This document shows, piece after piece, positions 12,078-21,701 of a stretch of 64,000 nt of DNA. The position numbers and the translations under genes were made by a program. The notes under the pieces are model-generated. The model made no database searches and was not told the DNA's origin. It was given only the letters and a program-made list of their open reading frames with translations. This DNA comes from Schistocephalus solidus (taxonomy: Eukaryota > Platyhelminthes > Cestoda > Diphyllobothriidea > Diphyllobothriidae). The stretch covers positions 62,001-126,000 of the forward strand of contig WEDG01008727.1 of NCBI GenBank assembly GCA_017591395.1. Direction: 5' to 3'. The first letter of the stretch is position 1. Each line of letters starts with the position of its first letter.

Positions 12078-12275
12078 CTAAACAATCTTTTACAGGGCTC
12101 ACTCATCCCGTTGGGCCCTGGAACGCCGCCAACAGCTGCACAGTGGCTAGTATTATAAATAGAATGACAGTACTAGTAAAGACAAAAGAGACCGAAATGG
12201 TCATTTCTGGCTTATTAGCCGTCCTTAACCAGCCATAACCAACCCCATGCTTTGTGGCACCCGAGGATCGATGAG
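12078..12275 (-). mobile_element. tRNA-headed SINE, copy 2 (5'-truncated)
   Basis: A minus-strand SINE body and tail without the full tRNA-like head. It shares with copy 1 the CCAGAAATGACCATTTCGGT segment, the TAATACTAGCCACTG segment and the GGGATGAGTGAGCCC tail. Its tail runs straight into the head of copy 1. Confidence 0.65.
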
Positions 12276-12311
12276 CACCTATCCATTCCTGAACGAAACC
12301 GTCAAGACAAA

Positions 12312-12448
12312 AAGAGCCCGTGACTTAATGGTTAGAGCGTTGCCCTTCTGGTAACAAGGTCACGGGTCCGATCCTTAGAGTGGGGAACAACGTGGGGTTG
12401 GGTATGACTGGCTGACGATGGCTAATGAGCCAAAAATGGCCATTCCTG
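12312..12448 (+). mobile_element. tRNA-headed SINE, copy 3 (3'-truncated)
   Basis: A plus-strand SINE head: AGAGCCCGTGACTTAATGG (A-box-like), TTAGAGCG, a CCTTCTGG anticodon-arm remnant, then CACGGGTCCGATCC (B-box-like), TATGACTGGCTGA and AATGAGCC. It breaks off where the 5' end of the decayed LINE copy starts at about 12449, so the LINE lies immediately next to it. Confidence 0.7.
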
Positions 12449-14692
12449 TCATGACCGGCGGGCTGAACCAGGTGAGGATCGCATCTCACCAAAAGTCCTA
12501 CGATGGGGGTGACAGCAACCCCGTAGGCGGCCCAGGCTAACTTGGGTCGCTCTCCAACTTAAACAAAACCGTGACCCATATTGGAGTTTGTCAGCCGTCT
12601 GGGATGTCCCAGTAGCTCTACTTAGGGACAGTACTGCTTGCCTCCTCGCGGAGGAAAGGGCTAGAAACGGGTACCCTAAATAAATGCTGGGTCTCACGTT
12701 TTCTGCAGAGGACCACTGCTCGCAGATCACCAAATACACTGTTATAAAATTCAAACAAATATCAATACCCCGCTCCCCTTCCCCTACGCCATACCCTCCA
12801 GGCTGCTCAGGTGAATCCGCTCACACTAGCAGCCTAGAATGTTTGTTCTTTTTTAGACAATCCTAGGAATGGAGGATGGCGCTAGTCGCTCGGGAAATGG
12901 CACGCTACAAGGTGGACATTGCTGCTCTCAGCGAGACCCGATTCTCTGAACAGGGTCAGTTGGACGAGGTGGGTGCCAACTACACCTTCTTCTGAATCGG
13001 CCAGCCAAAGGCAGAGCGGCGCGACGCTGGTGTTGCTTTTGCCATCCGGAACGACATCGTAGGACGTCTGCCCTGTTTGCCGCAAGGTATTAATGAGCGC
13101 CGGAGGAGCCTCAGCCCGCCTCTTCGGGGAGACAAGTTCGCCACCATCATCAGTGCCTATGCTCCCTTACTGACGAGCTCTGATGCGGCGAAAGACAAAT
13201 TCTACGAGGACATGGACGCCCTGCTGGCGACTGTTCGAAGGCGGACAAGTTAGTTGTCCTTGGTGACTTTAACGCTCGCGTCGGGACGGACCACGCTGCC
13301 TGGCAGGGAGTGCTGTGTCCCAACGATCTCGGTCTCGATCTCCAGGTAAGTTAAATACTCATTTGTTACCTTTGCCTGCCCACTGTTTTGCTTTCAGCAA
13401 CCAAATAACCCAGAAACCGGAGAAACTGCATGTTCCAGATAATAACGCCACCATGGAAACTCGATGGTGTCAACTGCAAAACGTCATCCAGTCCACTGCC
13501 CTCGATGTCCTCGGACGCGCACGCCGTCAAAACCCGGACTGGTTTGACGACAATGACGCAGACATCAGCAACTTACGTGTGGAGAAGAATGGGCTACACA
13601 AAGCGTACATGGACCTTCGGACTGACGCCACCAAAGCAGCCTTCTTCAGATGCTGCCGCCTTGTACAGCAGCGGCTGTGGGAGATGCAGGACACCTGGAT
13701 GGTCAGAAAGGCTGGGAACATCCAGGGGTATGCGGACCACAATGAAATGAAAAACTTTTTCAGAGCCATCAAGGCCTTCTACGGCCCCTGCATCAAGGGG
13801 ACCGCACCGCTGCTCAGCTCTGACGGTGCAACACTGCTGACAGAGAAATCGCAAATTCTGAAACACTGGGCCGAGCACTTCAGATGTGTCCTTAATTGCT
13901 CATCAGCCATCTCCGATGCTGTCATTGACCGAATCCATCAAGTTGACACGAACAATGACCTGGATCTGTCGCCTCCCCTACAAGAAACCATCCTGGCTGT
14001 GCAGCAGATTTCAAGCGGTAAAGCACCGGGATCCGACACAATCCAACCAGAAGTCTACAAGGACAGGACTGCCCCGGCTGATGGCATAACTCGCAACACT
14101 ATTCCAGGAGATGTAGCGCAAAGGACACGTTCCTCAGGATTTCAAAGACACAACCATCTCTACAAGCTGAAGGGGAACTGGGAACCCTGTGATAACCTTA
14201 GAGGCATCTCGTTGCTCAACATCGCCGGGAAGATCTTCACCCGTATCATTCTCAATCCTCTAAACGGTCACCTAGAGTAGGGACTTCTCCCGGAAAACCA
14301 ATGTGGCTTCTGCCAAAACCGCGTAACAACCGACATGATCTTAGCCGCCCGCCAGCTACAAGAGAAGTCCCAGGAGATGCGAACTCACCTATACACTACG
14401 TTTGTTGATCTAACGAAAGCCTTTGACACGGTGAATCGCGATGGACTGTGGAAAATGATGCAGAATTTCGGCTGTCCTGAGCGGTTCACGCACATGGTGC
14501 GTCAGCTTCATGACGGGATGACGGCGCGCGTCACTGACAACCGGACGGTATCCGAAGCATTCGCAGTGACCAACGGAGTGAAGCAGGGCTGCGTTCTGGC
14601 CCCCACCCTGTTCAGTCTCATGTTCTCTGCTATTCTGATGAACGCTTACCGTTATGAGCAGCCTGAGATCCGCATCACCTACAGAACTGACG
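12449..14692 (+). pseudogene. Decayed APE/RT LINE copy 3
   Basis: A plus-strand, degenerate copy of the LINE that is intact at 16262-21660. 5' untranslated sequence occupies 12449-12830. The endonuclease starts near 12866 ([19 protein letters not shown]), but an in-frame TGA follows near 12992 and a frame is lost near 13230 in the V-(P)-K-AD region. About 300 bp between the endonuclease GVLGP motif and KLNT is deleted near 13330-13345. The reverse transcriptase then reads 13315-14280 with further breaks and a TAG at 14278, and resumes at 14281-14692 with [14 protein letters not shown] and [19 protein letters not shown]. The FADD box, C-terminal region and zinc fingers are missing because a SINE begins at 14693. 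It is not functional, and it is far more diverged than copies 1 and 2 are from each other. Confidence 0.9.
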
Positions 14693-14870
14693 AGCTAATG
14701 AGCCAGAAACTGCCATTCCAGTCTCCCTTGTCTTTGCCGGCAATATTAGTATGCCTATTCTACTACTAGCCGCTGTACGGCTGCTGGCGGGGCTCGAAAG
14801 TGAGCCTCAAGATAAAACGGAACAAGCGAGATCCGGTAGCAATCGGAGGTATATCAATTCAGCTCTTTTG
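14693..14870 (+). mobile_element. tRNA-headed SINE, copy 4 (5'-truncated)
   Basis: The body starts abruptly at GAGCTAATGAGCCAGAAA, continues with CCAGTCTCCCTTGTCTTTG, CTATTCTACTACTAGCCGC and GGGGCTCGAAAGTGAGCCTC, and ends near GGTAGCAATCGG. It truncates the decayed LINE copy. The CTACTACTAGCC motif is the one that has expanded into (AGT)n at 59.8-60.4 kb. Confidence 0.75.
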
Positions 14871-15640
14871 TAGATGGGACGTTCCAATGGCTTAAAATGC
14901 TTACACGTGGTGGCCTATACAACAGCCAATGTGAGTCTAGCGTGCTTGCCATTGAAAATTAGCATTAATCTGGTGCTAGCTGGAGAAAAAATGTAAAGAA
15001 GGACATGACACTGAACTCATTTGACAGGAGACTCACTCCTTAACCTTTCTTCAAGAATTTTGCTGACGGACTGTCTGTGGTTTCCGTATCGGTGGCCAGG
15101 ATTTTAGGACTCAGAATTAACCATCTTACACTATCTTTGAGTTACCTAGTGACCCTTGTATGTACCTTAGGAAATTCATAGTTTCGGGCCAAGTTGGCTC
15201 TCACCAGGCGTCAATCGGTCGTGGTATTGCACGTGAGTTGCACATTGCCAACAAAGGTGCATTCGCTTTACGTGTCAGGCTTTTAATCAGTTGGTTTCCC
15301 GTGTGACATGGAATTCAAAATCCTCTAGCATGCTTTTGGATACTTGAGGGTAGTCTGTCTGATCCTACGACGCAATGCCTCATGTCTGCGCACACGAGGT
15401 TTATGTTTGCATGTGACGACATGGCAAATGCCCCCAAAAATAATCCACCCATTGCGCATCCTCTGGAAATGGGTTTGAGTAGGAGTCTGAGACGTCGGTG
15501 GAATAAACCTTTCATTCCAACGCTCGCAGCCCCTTTTCCATTAATGTCAGTTTGCATCCCATAGAATTTAATTGGGATCTGTTAGAAAAGTGTAGACCAA
15601 ATTCGTTGTGGCTATGTATCAACCAGATCACACGACAGCA
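14871..15640. other. Non-genic stretch
   Basis: No homologous element or gene was recognised. Overlapping open frames at 15315-15564 on both strands show no motif. Confidence 0.4.
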
Positions 15641-16261
15641 TGGCCGTCGGGTTCAACGATGTCCATCGTATTCTCCACAGCATGGTTGTGCAGGGATGGT
15701 GACTTGCGCGTGGATTTTTTTGAGTGAAAGTAGACTTGCACTGCAGCTACCGCACCCTCTCTTCCCTCATCCATCTGTGCCTGGGGCCACGGTAGAGTCA
15801 AATAGACCAGGCGCAGGTGACTGGTGCGGCCGGAGACGCCACTGACCACGTCACCACGCCTGATTTAGATCCCATGGAGTAGGGGTGCCATCAATGGCAA
15901 TAATGTCTGGTTCGGCGTGAGCTTCCACCTACGCGCGTCAGGGTGTTGGAGGAACGCTGAATTGAGGGGAAATTATTTTTAAGTGAAAGTATACTTGCGT
16001 AGCATCTACCGCACTCCCTCTTCCCTTACCCGCTGTGTTCGGTGTCAAGACGGAGTCAAGAAGACCGGAGACGGGGTCGGACACAGATACATCGTATCCC
16101 ATCGAGAGCTATAATTGGCAACAGTGGGTCGTGCGACATGAGCCGGCACCTACGGGTACCACCACGCCCCACCCCAGGTTCGGTATTTTTTTATGGGAGT
16201 TCAACGCAAATAACGCCTGCCCCCCGCGTTGGTCCAGCGCATCTACCACGTGGTCCATTTG
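15641..16261 (-). repeat. Diverged LINE-3'-end array units
   Basis: Two diverged units of the short repeat described at 27173-28480. Each has the landmark order GATGTCCA-CGTAT, GACGGTGACTTGCGCGTG-like, AAGTGA-AGTA-ACTTGC, CTACCGCAC, GGTGTCAAGACGGAGTCAAG and (15.9 and 16.18 kb) a GGTTCGG-containing part B. The first unit also contains a block like the LINE sequence GATCCCACGGTGTGGG near 15870. No (CA)n is left between these units, which fits older insertions than those on the right side. Confidence 0.65.
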
Positions 16262-16539
16262 ACGACAGTTCGACCGTCGTAGTCCGACGATGTCTACCGT
16301 ATGCTCCATGGGAAAGTGGAGCAGGGACGGTGACTTGCGCGTGAATTAGTTTTAAGTGATAGTAGCCTTGCGCTGCAGCTACCGCACTCTCTCCTCCTCC
16401 CCCACCTGAGCCCGGTGTCAAGACAGAGTCAAGAAGACCGGAGATGGGAGAGGGCGCAGGTGGCTGGCGCGGCCGGAGCCGCCCCTGGGCGTGCCACCAC
16501 ACCTGGCTCGGATCCCACGGTGTGGGAGTGCCATAAAGG

Positions 16540-17045
16540 CCACATTAAGAAGGAGCCATTGCAACCTGACTCTCAGTCCGCCAGTCAGCCACTCCACACA
16601 AAACACACATTGGGCTGGCCACGCGGTCCGAGTTATCCCGTCAGTTGGCAACCTTCCAAGCCACGGCTTTTAGCGCACCGTGATAGTTTCAAGCGCGTCA
16701 GATTGTTTATAGTGAGGAATATGCACTGAGCTGTCGACCTCACTCTCTCCCCCACCCCCACAGTCAGACTACTGTCCGAGCCGGTCAGTTGCCTGATGTG
16801 GGAGTGGGCACATTGGCTGACGGATCGGCGTACCCGTCTTCGCGCGCCACAGCACGACCTGGCCCCCATAACGCACACACCAGGATTCACAAACTCAGGG
16901 GATATGGAGCAGCCATCGCCGTCTGACTCCCAGTCCACTGGTCAGCCACTCGACACACACAGCACATACACTGAGCCGACGGCGTGGTCTGGTGGAAGCG
17001 TCAGATTGGCAGACTTCCCAGCCACGGTTTCTAGGAAACCGTGAT
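16540..17045 (-). repeat. Tandem duplication within the LINE 3' untranslated region
   Basis: Two related segments, at about 16565-16690 and 16919-17045 (spacing about 354 bp), share CTGACTC-CAGTCC, GTCAGCCACTC-ACACA, a GGTC/GTCC centre, GGCA-CTTCC-AGCCACGG and an ACCGTGATA end. It is duplicated likewise in copy 2. The segments are clearly diverged from each other, so the duplication is older than the two LINE copies. Confidence 0.7.
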
Positions 17046-17119
17046 ATACTCTGATAAATGGTGATTGTGAGGGTGTAGTCGATGTATTGGTGTAGGTAGT
17101 GTGTGCTGATGCAGCTTAG

Positions 17120-17140
17120 CCTCCGGTGGTTTACCGGAGG
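17120..17140. other. 8-bp hairpin at the original stop codon
   Basis: CCTCCGGT and ACCGGAGG form a perfect 8-bp stem around a 5-base loop, overlapping the TAA that ends the extended finger frame. It is present identically in copy 2 (22552-22572). In LINE RNA it would lie at the start of the 3' untranslated region, where some LINEs have structured recognition elements. That role is inference. Confidence 0.5.
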
Positions 17141-17205
17141 TTGTCGTGGAGGTGCATGTGTCCTAAGAGGCCCATGCGGTGTGTAAATGTGCGGGAGCAA
17201 GGAGG
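17131..17205 (-). pseudogene. Fifth zinc finger cut off by an in-frame TGA
   Basis: Reading on in the same frame past the TGA at 17208-17206 gives PPCSRTFTHRMGLLGHMHLH, then DNLR and a TAA at 17133-17131. It is a nearly complete C2H2 finger that matches finger 3 ([15 protein letters not shown]). The linker before it also matches the linker between fingers 2 and 3 (GEPVPG-P--SR---LH). The TGA stands exactly where the first zinc-binding cysteine of the finger belongs, so one base change from TGC or TGT explains it. The second LINE copy carries the same stop (22638). Confidence 0.8.
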
Positions 17206-20200
17206 TCAGTGAAGGCGGGCGCGTCGACTATATGTCGGAGCCCCAGGCACTGGTTCACCAGCCTCCGTGCGATGGATTCGCAGGTGACCGGCCAGGCCGA
17301 TGCGTGAGTTGAAGTTGCGGGCGCAGTGTGGGCAGGAGAAATCGGTAGAGGCTGGGGCGATGTCATTCATGGTAGTGGGGGTGGCAGGGGCGCTAAGAAT
17401 GGCAGGAGCGGAGGGTGTGAATGGTGTATCGGTGTTGTCGGCATTGTGGTGAATTCCGCTGTCATGGATGCGCATGTGACCGAATAGGCCCATGCGATGA
17501 GTGAATGCGCGAGTACAGTGAGGGCAGTGGAGGCGACGATCTCTGCTGTGTGATGGTGTTCCAGGCACTGGCTCACCGGTCTCTGTACGATGTATTCGCA
17601 AGTGACCGACCAGGCCGATGCGTGAGGTGAATGTGCGGTCGCATTGAGTACAGCTTAGGAGAGATTCCCCATCGCTGATGGTGGTTGTGGTGGTAGTAGT
17701 GAAGGCGAAGGCAATGGTGGTTGCGGTGGTGGGGGTAACAGGCGATGAGTAGATGGATGTGGTCTCTATGATGGTGGGAGTAATGGAATTGATGTCAGGA
17801 GTGAGGGTGGGGGAGTCAGAATGAGGGTTGGCAGAATTTGACGTAGAAATTGGAATTGTGGGATTGTTGGTGCATTGCGTCCGAAGATGTCCGACCAGGC
17901 CGATTCGCGCGCGGAAGATGCGTTGACAGCGCGGGCATGTTGGCAGGGCCTGGGCATTGGCGGTGTTGGTGCGGGGCGCTGGTGACTTTCGTGCCGCTCT
18001 TTTGGCCTTGGCGGCGGCGATCCGGTTGGCCTCGTAGATTGCTGAACCAGTCTTCACTGATCTTCTCCATGCCGGTCTATCCTGGGCGAGGTCTTCCCAG
18101 GTCGCCGAGTTGATTTGCAGTTGCTTCAGCGATTTCTTCAAAGTGTCCTTGTAGCGTCGTTTTTGACCCCCCTGCCGACGAGAACCCGTAGCGACATCTC
18201 CGTAGAAAAGTCGTTTGGGTAGTCGCTCGTCGTCCATTCTTACCAAGTGGCCGCTCCATCGCAGCTGCACTTGCCTCAGCATGGCATGGATGCTGAGGAT
18301 TCCGGTCCGCTCCAGGACTTCCGTGTCCGGTATCCTGTCTTGCCATCTCAGCTTCAGTATTCTGCGGAGGCAGCTGAGATGAAAGTGATTCAGCTTCCTG
18401 GCTTGGTTCGAGTAGACGGTCCAGGTTTCCGCTCCGTAAAGGAGTGTCGACAAGACGACGGCCTTGTACATCTTCAGTTTGGTGTTCAGGTGAATACCGT
18501 GGCGATTCCACACGGAGGCCTGCAGCCGGCCGAAGGCCTGACTAGCTTTGGAAATCCGTTGGGCAACCTCGTCATCGATTCTCGTGTTGCGCGAAATCGT
18601 GCTTCCTAGATAAGCGAAGGTCTCCACGTTTTTGAGTTGAGCACCGTTGACATTGATTCGAGGAGCATTGTATTCCGCGCTGGGTGGCGGCTGGTGCATG
18701 ACAACCGTTTTGGCTGTACTGATTGTTAATCCAAAATCGGCGCAGCCTTCGGCGAAGAGGTCCATGCTCCTTTGCATGTCCTCCTCCGTCACGGTGTTAA
18801 GGGCGCAGTCGTCCGCGAAGAGCAAGTCATGGACTGTAGTCGTAGACACGCGCGTTGGAGCCTGCATACGCCGACTGTTGAGAAGGCGCCCGTCAGTTCT
18901 GTAGGCGATGCGAATACCAGGCTGCTCATCACGGTAGGCGTCCATCAGCATAGCCGAGAACATGAGACTGAAGAGGGTGGGGGCCAGTACGCAGCCCTGC
19001 TTCACTCCGTTGGTCACTGCGAATGCTTCGGATACCGTCCCGTTGTCAGTGACGCGCGCCGTCATCCCGTCATGAAGCTGACGCACCATGTGCGTGAACC
19101 GCTCAGGACAACCAAATTTCTGCATGACTTTCCACAGTCCGTCACGATTCACCGTGTCAAAGGCTTTCGTTAGATCCACGAAGGTAGTGTAAAGGTGAGT
19201 TCGCATCTCCTGACACTTCTCTTGTAGCTGGCGGGCGGCGAAGATCATATCGGTTGTCCCGCGGTGTCGGCGGAAGCCACATTGGCTTTCCGGGAGCAGG
19301 CCCTGCTCTAGATGACCGTTAAGACGATTGAGAAGGATACGGGCGAAGATCTTCCCGGCGATGTTGAGCAACGAGATGCCTCTGTGATTATCACAGAGTT
19401 GCCGGTTCCCCTTCCGTTTGTAGAGATGGACGATGGTCGCGTCTTTGAAATCCTGAGGAACTTGTCCTTGGCGCCACATCTCCTGGAAGAGTGTTGTGAG
19501 TTCTGCCATCAGCCGGGGCCCACCGTGCTTGTAGACTTCCGGTGGGATTGCGTCGGATCCCGGTGCTTTACCGCTGGAAATCTGCTGCACGGCCCGGATG
19601 GTTTCTGGTAGGGAAGGCGGCAGATCCAGGTCATTGTTCGTGTCCACTTGAGGGAGCCGGTCAATGGCAGCATCGGAGATGGCTGATGAGCAATTAAGGA
19701 CACTTCTGAAGTGCTCGGCCCAGCGCTTCAGAATTTGCGATTTCTCTGTCAGCAGTGTTGTGCCGTCAGAGCTGAGCAGCGGTGCGGACCCCTTGATACA
19801 CGGGCCGTAGATGGCCTTGATGGCTTTGAAAAAGTTTTTCATTTCATTGCGGTCCGCATACCCCTGGATTTCTTCAGCCTTTCGGATCATCCAGGCATCC
19901 TGCATCTCCCGCAGCCGTTGTTGTACAAGGCGCCGGCATCTGAAAAAGGCTGCTTTGGTGGCGTCAGTCCGAAGGTCCATGTAGGCTTTGTGTAGTCTAT
20001 TCTTCTCCGCGAGTAAGTTGCTGATGTCGGCGTCATTGTCGTCAAACCAGTCCTGGTGTCGACGGTGTGCGCGTCCGAGTACATCGAGGGCGGTGGACTG
20101 GATGACATTTCGCAGTTGACACCATCGTGTCTCCACGGTATCGTTATCATCTGGAGCATGCAGGTCCTCCAGTTTCTCGGTTATTTGGTTGCTGAAATCA

Positions 20201-21072
20201 AAACAGTGAGCAGGCAAATTTAATAAAAGAGTATTTAACTTACATGGCGGCCTCTTACCTTGGGGCCTTCGTCGGGGTTGCAGTCGGAGCCTCATCTGGG
20301 AGATGACGAGGCGGTGATCTGTCCAACCATCGGCATCGCGGATCGCCTTGGTTACCAGCACGTCCTGTCGATCTCGCCTCCGGACGAGAACATAGTCCAG
20401 CAGATGCCAGCGCCGCGACCGAGGGTGCATCCACGTGGCCTTCTCCCGCGTCGGAAGGCGGAAGAAGGTGTTGGACAGCAGGAGACGGTGTTCCGCACAC
20501 GTGCGCAGAAGAAGGAGGCCGTTAGCGTTGCAGCTACCCAGACCGTGGGGACCCAGCACTCCCTGCCAGGCAGCGTGGTCCGTCCCGACGCGGGCATTGA
20601 AGTCACCAAGGACAATTAACTTGTCCTCTTTCGGCACAGTCGCCAGCAAGGCGTGCAGGTCCTCGTAGAATTGGTCCTTCGCCGCATCAGAGCTCGTCAT
20701 TGGGGGAGCGTAGGCGCTGATGATGGTGGCGAACTGGTCTCCCCGAAGAGGCAGGCGGAGGCTCATCAGGCGATCATTGATACCCTGCGGCAGACAGGGC
20801 AGACGTCCCACGATGTCGTTACGGATGGCAAAGGCAACACCAGCGTCGCGTCGCTCTGCCTTTGGCCGGCCGCTCCAGAAGAAGGTGTAGCTGGCCCCCA
20901 CCTCCTCCAGCTGACCCTGCTCAGAGAATCGGGTCTCGCTGAGAGCAGCAATGTCCACCTTGTAGCGCGCCAGTTCCCGAGCGACTAGCGCCGTCCGCCG
21001 TTCCGGCCGGTTGCTCCTAGGATTGTCTAAAAGGGAACGAACATTCCAGGCTGCTAGTGTGAGTGGACTCAC
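17206..21072 (-). CDS. LINE polyprotein: APE endonuclease, reverse transcriptase, C2H2 fingers
   Basis: The frame has 1288 codons and is uninterrupted. Residues 1-260 are an APE-type endonuclease: N10 in [10 protein letters not shown]46 in LSETRF, D157-x-N159 in [10 protein letters not shown]226 in LLDYVLV, and D252-H253 in WTDHRLV. The reverse transcriptase covers about 480-790: D633 and D639 in FVDLTKAFD (motif A), [10 protein letters not shown] at 689-698, FADD at 752-755 (motif C) and YLGSTIS at 821-827. A thumb/linker region follows to about 1030. Four zinc fingers follow: C1046/C1049/H1062/C1067 (C2HC), C1141/C1144/H1157/H1161, C1183/C1186/H1199/H1203 and C1247/C1250/H1263/H1267. The start given is a GTG. 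The frame is open 76 codons further upstream with no ATG, and the first in-frame ATG (M103, 20766) would remove essential endonuclease residues. The TGA stop replaces the first cysteine of a fifth finger. All catalytic motifs look intact, so recent activity is plausible. Confidence 0.9.
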   Translation of the reverse strand: MSPLTLAAWNVRSLLDNPRSNRPERRTALVARELARYKVDIAALSETRFSEQGQLEEVGASYTFFWSGRPKAERRDAGVAFAIRNDIVGRLPCLPQGINDRLMSLRLPLRGDQFATIISAYAPPMTSSDAAKDQFYEDLHALLATVPKEDKLIVLGDFNARVGTDHAAWQGVLGPHGLGSCNANGLLLLRTCAEHRLLLSNTFFRLPTREKATWMHPRSRRWHLLDYVLVRRRDRQDVLVTKAIRDADGWTDHRLVISQMRLRLQPRRRPQGKRPPCKLNTLLLNLPAHCFDFSNQITEKLEDLHAPDDNDTVETRWCQLRNVIQSTALDVLGRAHRRHQDWFDDNDADISNLLAEKNRLHKAYMDLRTDATKAAFFRCRRLVQQRLREMQDAWMIRKAEEIQGYADRNEMKNFFKAIKAIYGPCIKGSAPLLSSDGTTLLTEKSQILKRWAEHFRSVLNCSSAISDAAIDRLPQVDTNNDLDLPPSLPETIRAVQQISSGKAPGSDAIPPEVYKHGGPRLMAELTTLFQEMWRQGQVPQDFKDATIVHLYKRKGNRQLCDNHRGISLLNIAGKIFARILLNRLNGHLEQGLLPESQCGFRRHRGTTDMIFAARQLQEKCQEMRTHLYTTFVDLTKAFDTVNRDGLWKVMQKFGCPERFTHMVRQLHDGMTARVTDNGTVSEAFAVTNGVKQGCVLAPTLFSLMFSAMLMDAYRDEQPGIRIAYRTDGRLLNSRRMQAPTRVSTTTVHDLLFADDCALNTVTEEDMQRSMDLFAEGCADFGLTISTAKTVVMHQPPPSAEYNAPRINVNGAQLKNVETFAYLGSTISRNTRIDDEVAQRISKASQAFGRLQASVWNRHGIHLNTKLKMYKAVVLSTLLYGAETWTVYSNQARKLNHFHLSCLRRILKLRWQDRIPDTEVLERTGILSIHAMLRQVQLRWSGHLVRMDDERLPKRLFYGDVATGSRRQGGQKRRYKDTLKKSLKQLQINSATWEDLAQDRPAWRRSVKTGSAIYEANRIAAAKAKRAARKSPAPRTNTANAQALPTCPRCQRIFRARIGLVGHLRTQCTNNPTIPISTSNSANPHSDSPTLTPDINSITPTIIETTSIYSSPVTPTTATTIAFAFTTTTTTTISDGESLLSCTQCDRTFTSRIGLVGHLRIHRTETGEPVPGTPSHSRDRRLHCPHCTRAFTHRMGLFGHMRIHDSGIHHNADNTDTPFTPSAPAILSAPATPTTMNDIAPASTDFSCPHCARNFNSRIGLAGHLRIHRTEAGEPVPGAPTYSRRARLH

Positions 21073-21658
21073 CCGAGCAGCCTGGAGAGTATGGCGAGGG
21101 GGATGAGGACGGGGGGTATTGTTGTTTGTTTGAGTTTTACGACCGCGTAGTTTGCGATCTGCGAGCCGCGGCCGGCTGCAGAAGACGTGAGAACCAGCAT
21201 TTTTTAGGGCACATTTTCTAGCCCCTTCCTCCGCGAGGAGGCAAGCAGTGCTATCCCTAAATAGGGCTGCTCGGACATCCCAGACGGCTGCCGAACTCCA
21301 CTATGGGTCACGGTTTTGGTTTAGTGGAAGAACGACCCGAGTTAGTCTGGGCCGCCTACGGGGTTGCTGTCGCCCCCACCGTAGGACTTTTTGAGAGGGG
21401 GAGAGATGGGAAGTTCGGGAGTCAGACATACCGGGTGTGGAGGCACACACAACACCGGAGACCCTCACCTGGTTTAGCCCGCCGGTCGTGACGGTTGCCC
21501 GGGGTGTGGCCGCTGGGAAGAACCCAACTTCGAGGAGCCACAGGTGAGAGTTGGGTACCAGTTAGAGGCGGCCACAGGAGCATTCACCACCTGTACGAGA
21601 CAAATGGAGCGACCAAATGCAAGCTGTGTGGTGCTGCCCCTAACTAGTACCCCTACAC

Positions 21659-21660
<2 letters not shown>
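21073..21660 (-). promoter_or_regulatory. LINE copy 1 5' leader with open upstream frame
   Basis: This leader should contain the internal promoter of the LINE, though I see no promoter motif that I can defend. From 21300 to 21073 it is open in frame with the endonuclease. It encodes a readable extension ([28 protein letters not shown]), preceded by TAG at 21303-21301, and contains no ATG. The same extension is kept in copy 2 (to about 26716). The recognisable extension suggests that the ancestral protein started further upstream or used a non-AUG start. Confidence 0.55.

Positions 21661-21699
<39 letters not shown>
21658..21699. repeat. (CA)n microsatellite between the LINE copies
   Basis: About 20 CA units separate the 5' end of LINE copy 1 from the 3'-terminal unit of LINE copy 2. 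On the minus strand it reads as a (TG)n tail of copy 2 and at the same time as the target next to the copy 1 5' end. Confidence 0.95.

Positions 21700-21701
<2 letters not shown>

Larger units (their letters stand above)
16262..21660 (-). mobile_element. Full-length LINE copy 1 (APE/RT with C-terminal zinc fingers)
   Basis: A complete-looking non-LTR retrotransposon on the minus strand, about 5.4 kb. From 5' to 3': a 588-bp leader (21660-21073), one long coding frame (21072-17206), then 3' untranslated sequence with a hairpin at the stop, an internal 354-bp-spaced duplication and a terminal unit of about 240 bp (16500-16262). The 5' boundary touches a (CA)n tract (21658-21699). The neighbouring copy starts at exactly the same sequence next to its own (CA)n, which supports a true 5' end. 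LINEs of this layout nick target DNA with the APE endonuclease and copy their RNA into the nick. I am unsure of the clade. A C-terminal C2H2 array is unusual for most LINE clades. Confidence 0.85.

Noticed and set aside
17206..17208. The TGA as a selenocysteine codon
   Set aside because: The position is a zinc ligand in a C2H2 finger, and I see no SECIS-like element that I can defend. A simple nonsense change from a cysteine codon is sufficient.
18247..19173. Plus-strand open frames of 85-133 codons opposite the LINE gene
   Set aside because: They are antisense shadows of the highly biased LINE coding sequence, appear identically opposite copy 2, and have no domain or start context of their own.
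20192..20243. A 52-nt intron-like segment inside the LINE frame (minus-strand GTAAGT donor, TTTGATTTCAG acceptor)
   Set aside because: The reading frame is open through it, its translation ([19 protein letters not shown]) is protein-like and conserved in the decayed copy 3 ([19 protein letters not shown]), and 52 is not a multiple of three, so removal would break the protein.
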